In this document: piece by piece, positions 6,040 through 7,735 of the stretch
Layout: every line of letters starts with the position of its first letter
Numbering within the stretch: the stretch's first letter is position 1
Assembly (NCBI GenBank): GCA_017999015.1
Contig: JAGOBZ010000091.1
Location: 2,174-9,908 of the forward strand
Direction: 5' to 3'
Source of the DNA: Kiritimatiellia bacterium
GTDB lineage: Bacteria > Verrucomicrobiota > Kiritimatiellia > RFP12 > UBA1067
DNA length: 7,735 bases
Translations under genes and position numbers: made by a program
Notes under the pieces: generated by a model
The model's input: the letters and a program-made list of their open reading frames with translations, nothing else
Databases searched by the model: none
What the model was told of the DNA's origin: nothing

Positions 6040-6049
6040 AGAGACCGTC

Positions 6050-6934
6050 ATGAAAAAACTTGGCAAGATTCTGATGTGGGCCGTGATCGCGGTCGTGGTG
6101 CTGCTGGTGGTGGCGGTGCTGACGCTGCCGATGACCATCGGGCCGATCGTCAAGACCGCCGCCTCGGTGGGCGGCCCCAAAGCGCTGGGCGTGCCGGTCT
6201 CGGTCGGCGACGTCAAGCTCAACGCGCTGGCCGGCAACCTCACGGTGTCGCAGGTCAAGGTCGGCAACCCGCAAGGCTATTCCGACAAAGATGCCTTCGC
6301 CGTCGACAAGGTCGAGGTCGGCCTGAACATGCGCTCGCTGCTGAGCGACACGATCGTGGTCCGCAAGATCCAGATCGACGCCCCGGCCATCTCGTTCGAA
6401 AGCAAAGACGGCAAGTCGAACTTCGACGCCATAATGGCGAATGCCAAGAAGGCCTCCGAGGAGGAGAAGAAACAGACCGACAAAGAGAAGAAGCCCGGCA
6501 AAAAGGTCGTGATCGAAGAGTTCTCGCTGAACAGCGCCAAGGTGTCGTTCGCCTCGGGTATGACGCTGGGCAAAGCCCTCACCATCCCCCTGCCGTCGGT
6601 GACCGTGCGCGACATCGGCAAGGCGTCGGGCGGCACAACGGCCGTGGACGCGCTGACCGAGGTCATCAACGGCATCCTGGGCGGCCTGACCCAGGCCGTG
6701 ACCGGCGCGGCGGGCGCGGCGGGCGACCTGCTCAAAGGGGCCGGCGGTGCGGCGTCCGAAGCGGCCAAAGGCGCGACCGACGCGCTCAAGGGCGTGACCG
6801 GCGGTGCGACGGATGCGGCCAAGGGTGCGACGGATGCGGCGGCCGGAGCGGTGAAATCCGCCGAAGATGCGGCCAAAGGCGCGGCCGACGCGGCCAAGGA
6901 CGCCGCCAAGAGCCTGAAGAAGCTTTTCAAGTAA
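6050..6934 (+). CDS. AsmA-like membrane-anchored protein with Ala/Lys/Asp repeat tail
   Basis: 294-residue protein that begins MKKLGKI and has one strong hydrophobic segment (about 8-28), giving an N-terminal inner-membrane anchor with the rest outside the cytoplasm. Residues 43-120 carry the AsmA/DUF748-style pattern: a 'LGVPVSVGDVKLNALAG' strand set, then 'VSQVKVGNPQGY', a 'VDKVEVGLNMRSLL' segment and 'VVRKIQIDAP'. This is the start of the beta-groove seen in AsmA-like lipid-handling proteins. A charged Lys/Glu linker (133-152) follows, then a second strand region (153-192). Residues 226-290 are a low-complexity helix of repeating units such as GATDAAK and KGAADAAKDAAK, like LEA-type or apolipoprotein-like amphipathic repeats. 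It is far shorter than classical AsmA (about 600 residues). The function is unknown; envelope lipid or outer-membrane homeostasis is a family-based guess. It follows gnd by 101 bp and may be a separate unit. Confidence 0.75.
   Translation: MKKLGKILMWAVIAVVVLLVVAVLTLPMTIGPIVKTAASVGGPKALGVPVSVGDVKLNALAGNLTVSQVKVGNPQGYSDKDAFAVDKVEVGLNMRSLLSDTIVVRKIQIDAPAISFESKDGKSNFDAIMANAKKASEEEKKQTDKEKKPGKKVVIEEFSLNSAKVSFASGMTLGKALTIPLPSVTVRDIGKASGGTTAVDALTEVINGILGGLTQAVTGAAGAAGDLLKGAGGAASEAAKGATDALKGVTGGATDAAKGATDAAAGAVKSAEDAAKGAADAAKDAAKSLKKLFK
6803..6840 (+). repeat. In-frame 17-bp direct repeat in the AsmA-like tail
   Basis: GGTGCGACGGATGCGGC occurs at 6803-6819 and again at 6824-6840, a 21-nt (seven-codon) period. 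It encodes two near-identical Gly-Ala-Thr-Asp-Ala-Ala units, suggesting recent tandem duplication within the coding repeat. Confidence 0.75.
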
Positions 6935-6940
6935 CACGTT

Positions 6941-6963
6941 GCGACGGGCGAGGACGCCCGCGC
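6941..6963 (+). terminator. Short GC hairpin after the AsmA-like gene (weak terminator candidate)
   Basis: CGGGCG (6945-6950) pairs with CGCCCG (6955-6960) around AGGA, and can be extended by GCG/CGC (6941-6943 with 6961-6963) past a one-base bulge. The only T-run is four bases at 6984-6987, too far away for a classical terminator. It could equally be mRNA structure between co-transcribed genes. Confidence 0.25.
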
Positions 6964-6999
6964 TCCCGATGCGCAGGGCCTCCTTTTCACCTGAAACGC

Positions 7000-7735
7000 A
7001 TGAGCAACGTGCTCCAGGCGATCGAGGCGATTGCCGCGCGCGGCGCGGAGGGACTCGCCGCTGCGGCATGTGAGGAGCTGAGCGGCGCGCTGCACGCATT
7101 GCGGCGCGCCGACGGCGGCTTCGCGGGTCTGGACGGCCGTTCCGATCCTTACTACACCCTGTTCGCTTGGCTCGGGCTGCGGGCACTCGGCGAGCCGTAT
7201 GATCGCGACAGCCTGTGCGCGTACCTGGCGCCGCACCGAGATGCGGCGCGGCCGATCGACGCGCAGTGCGCCGCGCTGGTGCTGGCCCGTGAAGGCCGGG
7301 CCCCGCGCGGGACGGGCGGGGCGTTCATCCTGCCGCTGCTGCGCGGCGATACGCGCGAAGTGTATGCGCTGTTTTTGCGGAGCCTCGCGGCGAGGAAGGT
7401 GCCGCGCTGGGCCGCGCGCGCGGCGTGGTGGCGTCAGAAACGTCTCTTTCAAGCCGGTAGGGCCGCGCGGCTGCCTTCCCCGCGACTGGCCGCCGGACTG
7501 GTGCTGGCCGCGCTGGCCGGGGCGGAAGCGCCCGGTGTGGGTGCCGCGTTGGAGGAGCGCCACCGCGCGGGCGGCGGATTCGCCTCCGCCCCCGGCGCGC
7601 AGGCCGATTTGCTTGCCACAGCGGTGGCGCGGTTCGCGCTGGGACTCGCTGCTGAGGCGGGCAAGACCCGCTGCCCTGATTCGGCGCGGGCGCAAGATCT
7701 GGCTTTTATCGAGGCGTGCTGGCTGGACGACGGCC
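7000..7735 (+). CDS. Prenyltransferase/squalene-cyclase-like toroid protein, N-terminal part
   Basis: An open frame from the ATG at 7000 runs off the window end (245 codons). The peptide has alpha/alpha-toroid repeats of the prenyltransferase beta-subunit and terpene-cyclase fold: ADGGFAGLDGRSDPYYTLFAWLGLRALG-type repeat at about residues 38-64, a second near residues 190-215 with AGGGFAS...ADLLATAVARFAL, and the start of a third, FIEACWLDDG, at the edge. No DxDD cyclase motif or zinc site is seen in this part. Bacterial proteins of this kind are widespread in planctomycetal and verrucomicrobial genomes, mostly uncharacterised. No clear Shine-Dalgarno precedes the ATG, and no ATG, GTG or TTG lies in frame over the preceding 60 nt, so the start is reasonable but unproven. 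The gene begins 65 bp after the AsmA-like gene and may share its transcript. The remaining length and active-site residues are outside the window. Confidence 0.7.
   Translation, partial: MSNVLQAIEAIAARGAEGLAAAACEELSGALHALRRADGGFAGLDGRSDPYYTLFAWLGLRALGEPYDRDSLCAYLAPHRDAARPIDAQCAALVLAREGRAPRGTGGAFILPLLRGDTREVYALFLRSLAARKVPRWAARAAWWRQKRLFQAGRAARLPSPRLAAGLVLAALAGAEAPGVGAALEERHRAGGGFASAPGAQADLLATAVARFALGLAAEAGKTRCPDSARAQDLAFIEACWLDDG

Noticed and set aside
5966..6049. GTG start at 5966 giving a longer AsmA-like protein
   Set aside because: It would add 28 mostly arginine-rich residues before the membrane anchor, lies within a strong hairpin, and has a poorer start context than the ATG at 6050 with GGAAGAG upstream.
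5936..7695. Two long minus-strand frames (5936-7186 and 6277-7695) opposite the AsmA-like and toroid genes
   Set aside because: Both are Ala/Arg/Gly-rich shadows of high-GC coding sequence. The + strand frames carry a membrane anchor and recognisable family patterns.

Overview
The window reads as a high-GC, Gram-negative-type chromosome segment in which every supported gene lies on the + strand. A LarA-superfamily nickel epimerase next to sugar-acid oxidoreductases, a small AsmA-like membrane-anchored protein, a prenyltransferase-toroid protein and degenerate short tandem repeats in the spacers would fit a PVC-group bacterium such as Kiritimatiellota, Lentisphaerota or Verrucomicrobiota. That placement is inference from gene types and gene style; no rRNA or other marker gene is present.

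Layout. Positions 1-152 hold the 3' end of a gene whose tail resembles ribonuclease D. A degenerate heptamer array (142-204) follows and overlaps that gene's stop codon. At 278-1552 is an intact LarA-superfamily protein. At 1558-3503 sits a type II restriction-modification pair of clearly lower GC content: a C5-cytosine methyltransferase, then a probable restriction endonuclease joined by an ATGA overlap. At 3521-4378 is a short-chain dehydrogenase of the D-mannonate oxidoreductase type, and at 4482-5948 a full-length 6-phosphogluconate dehydrogenase. The last two are separated by a striking 9-nt-period repeat array with inverted halves. A nested hairpin (5956-6024) precedes an AsmA-like protein with an Ala/Lys/Asp-rich repeat tail (6050-6934). 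The window ends inside a prenyltransferase/squalene-cyclase-like toroid protein (7000 onward).

How the genes may work together. The three metabolic genes suggest one route: fructuronate to D-mannonate (SDR), D-mannonate to D-gluconate (LarA-like C2 epimerase), then, after a gluconokinase encoded elsewhere, 6-phosphogluconate to ribulose 5-phosphate (Gnd). This would take uronic acids into the pentose phosphate pathway without the usual UxuA/KdgK/KdgA steps. The restriction-modification pair appears to have been inserted cleanly between the stop codon of the epimerase gene and the ribosome-binding leader of the SDR gene. The AsmA-like and prenyltransferase-like genes downstream have no visible link to sugar-acid metabolism.

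No tRNA, rRNA, CRISPR array, transposase or convincing rho-independent terminator was found.
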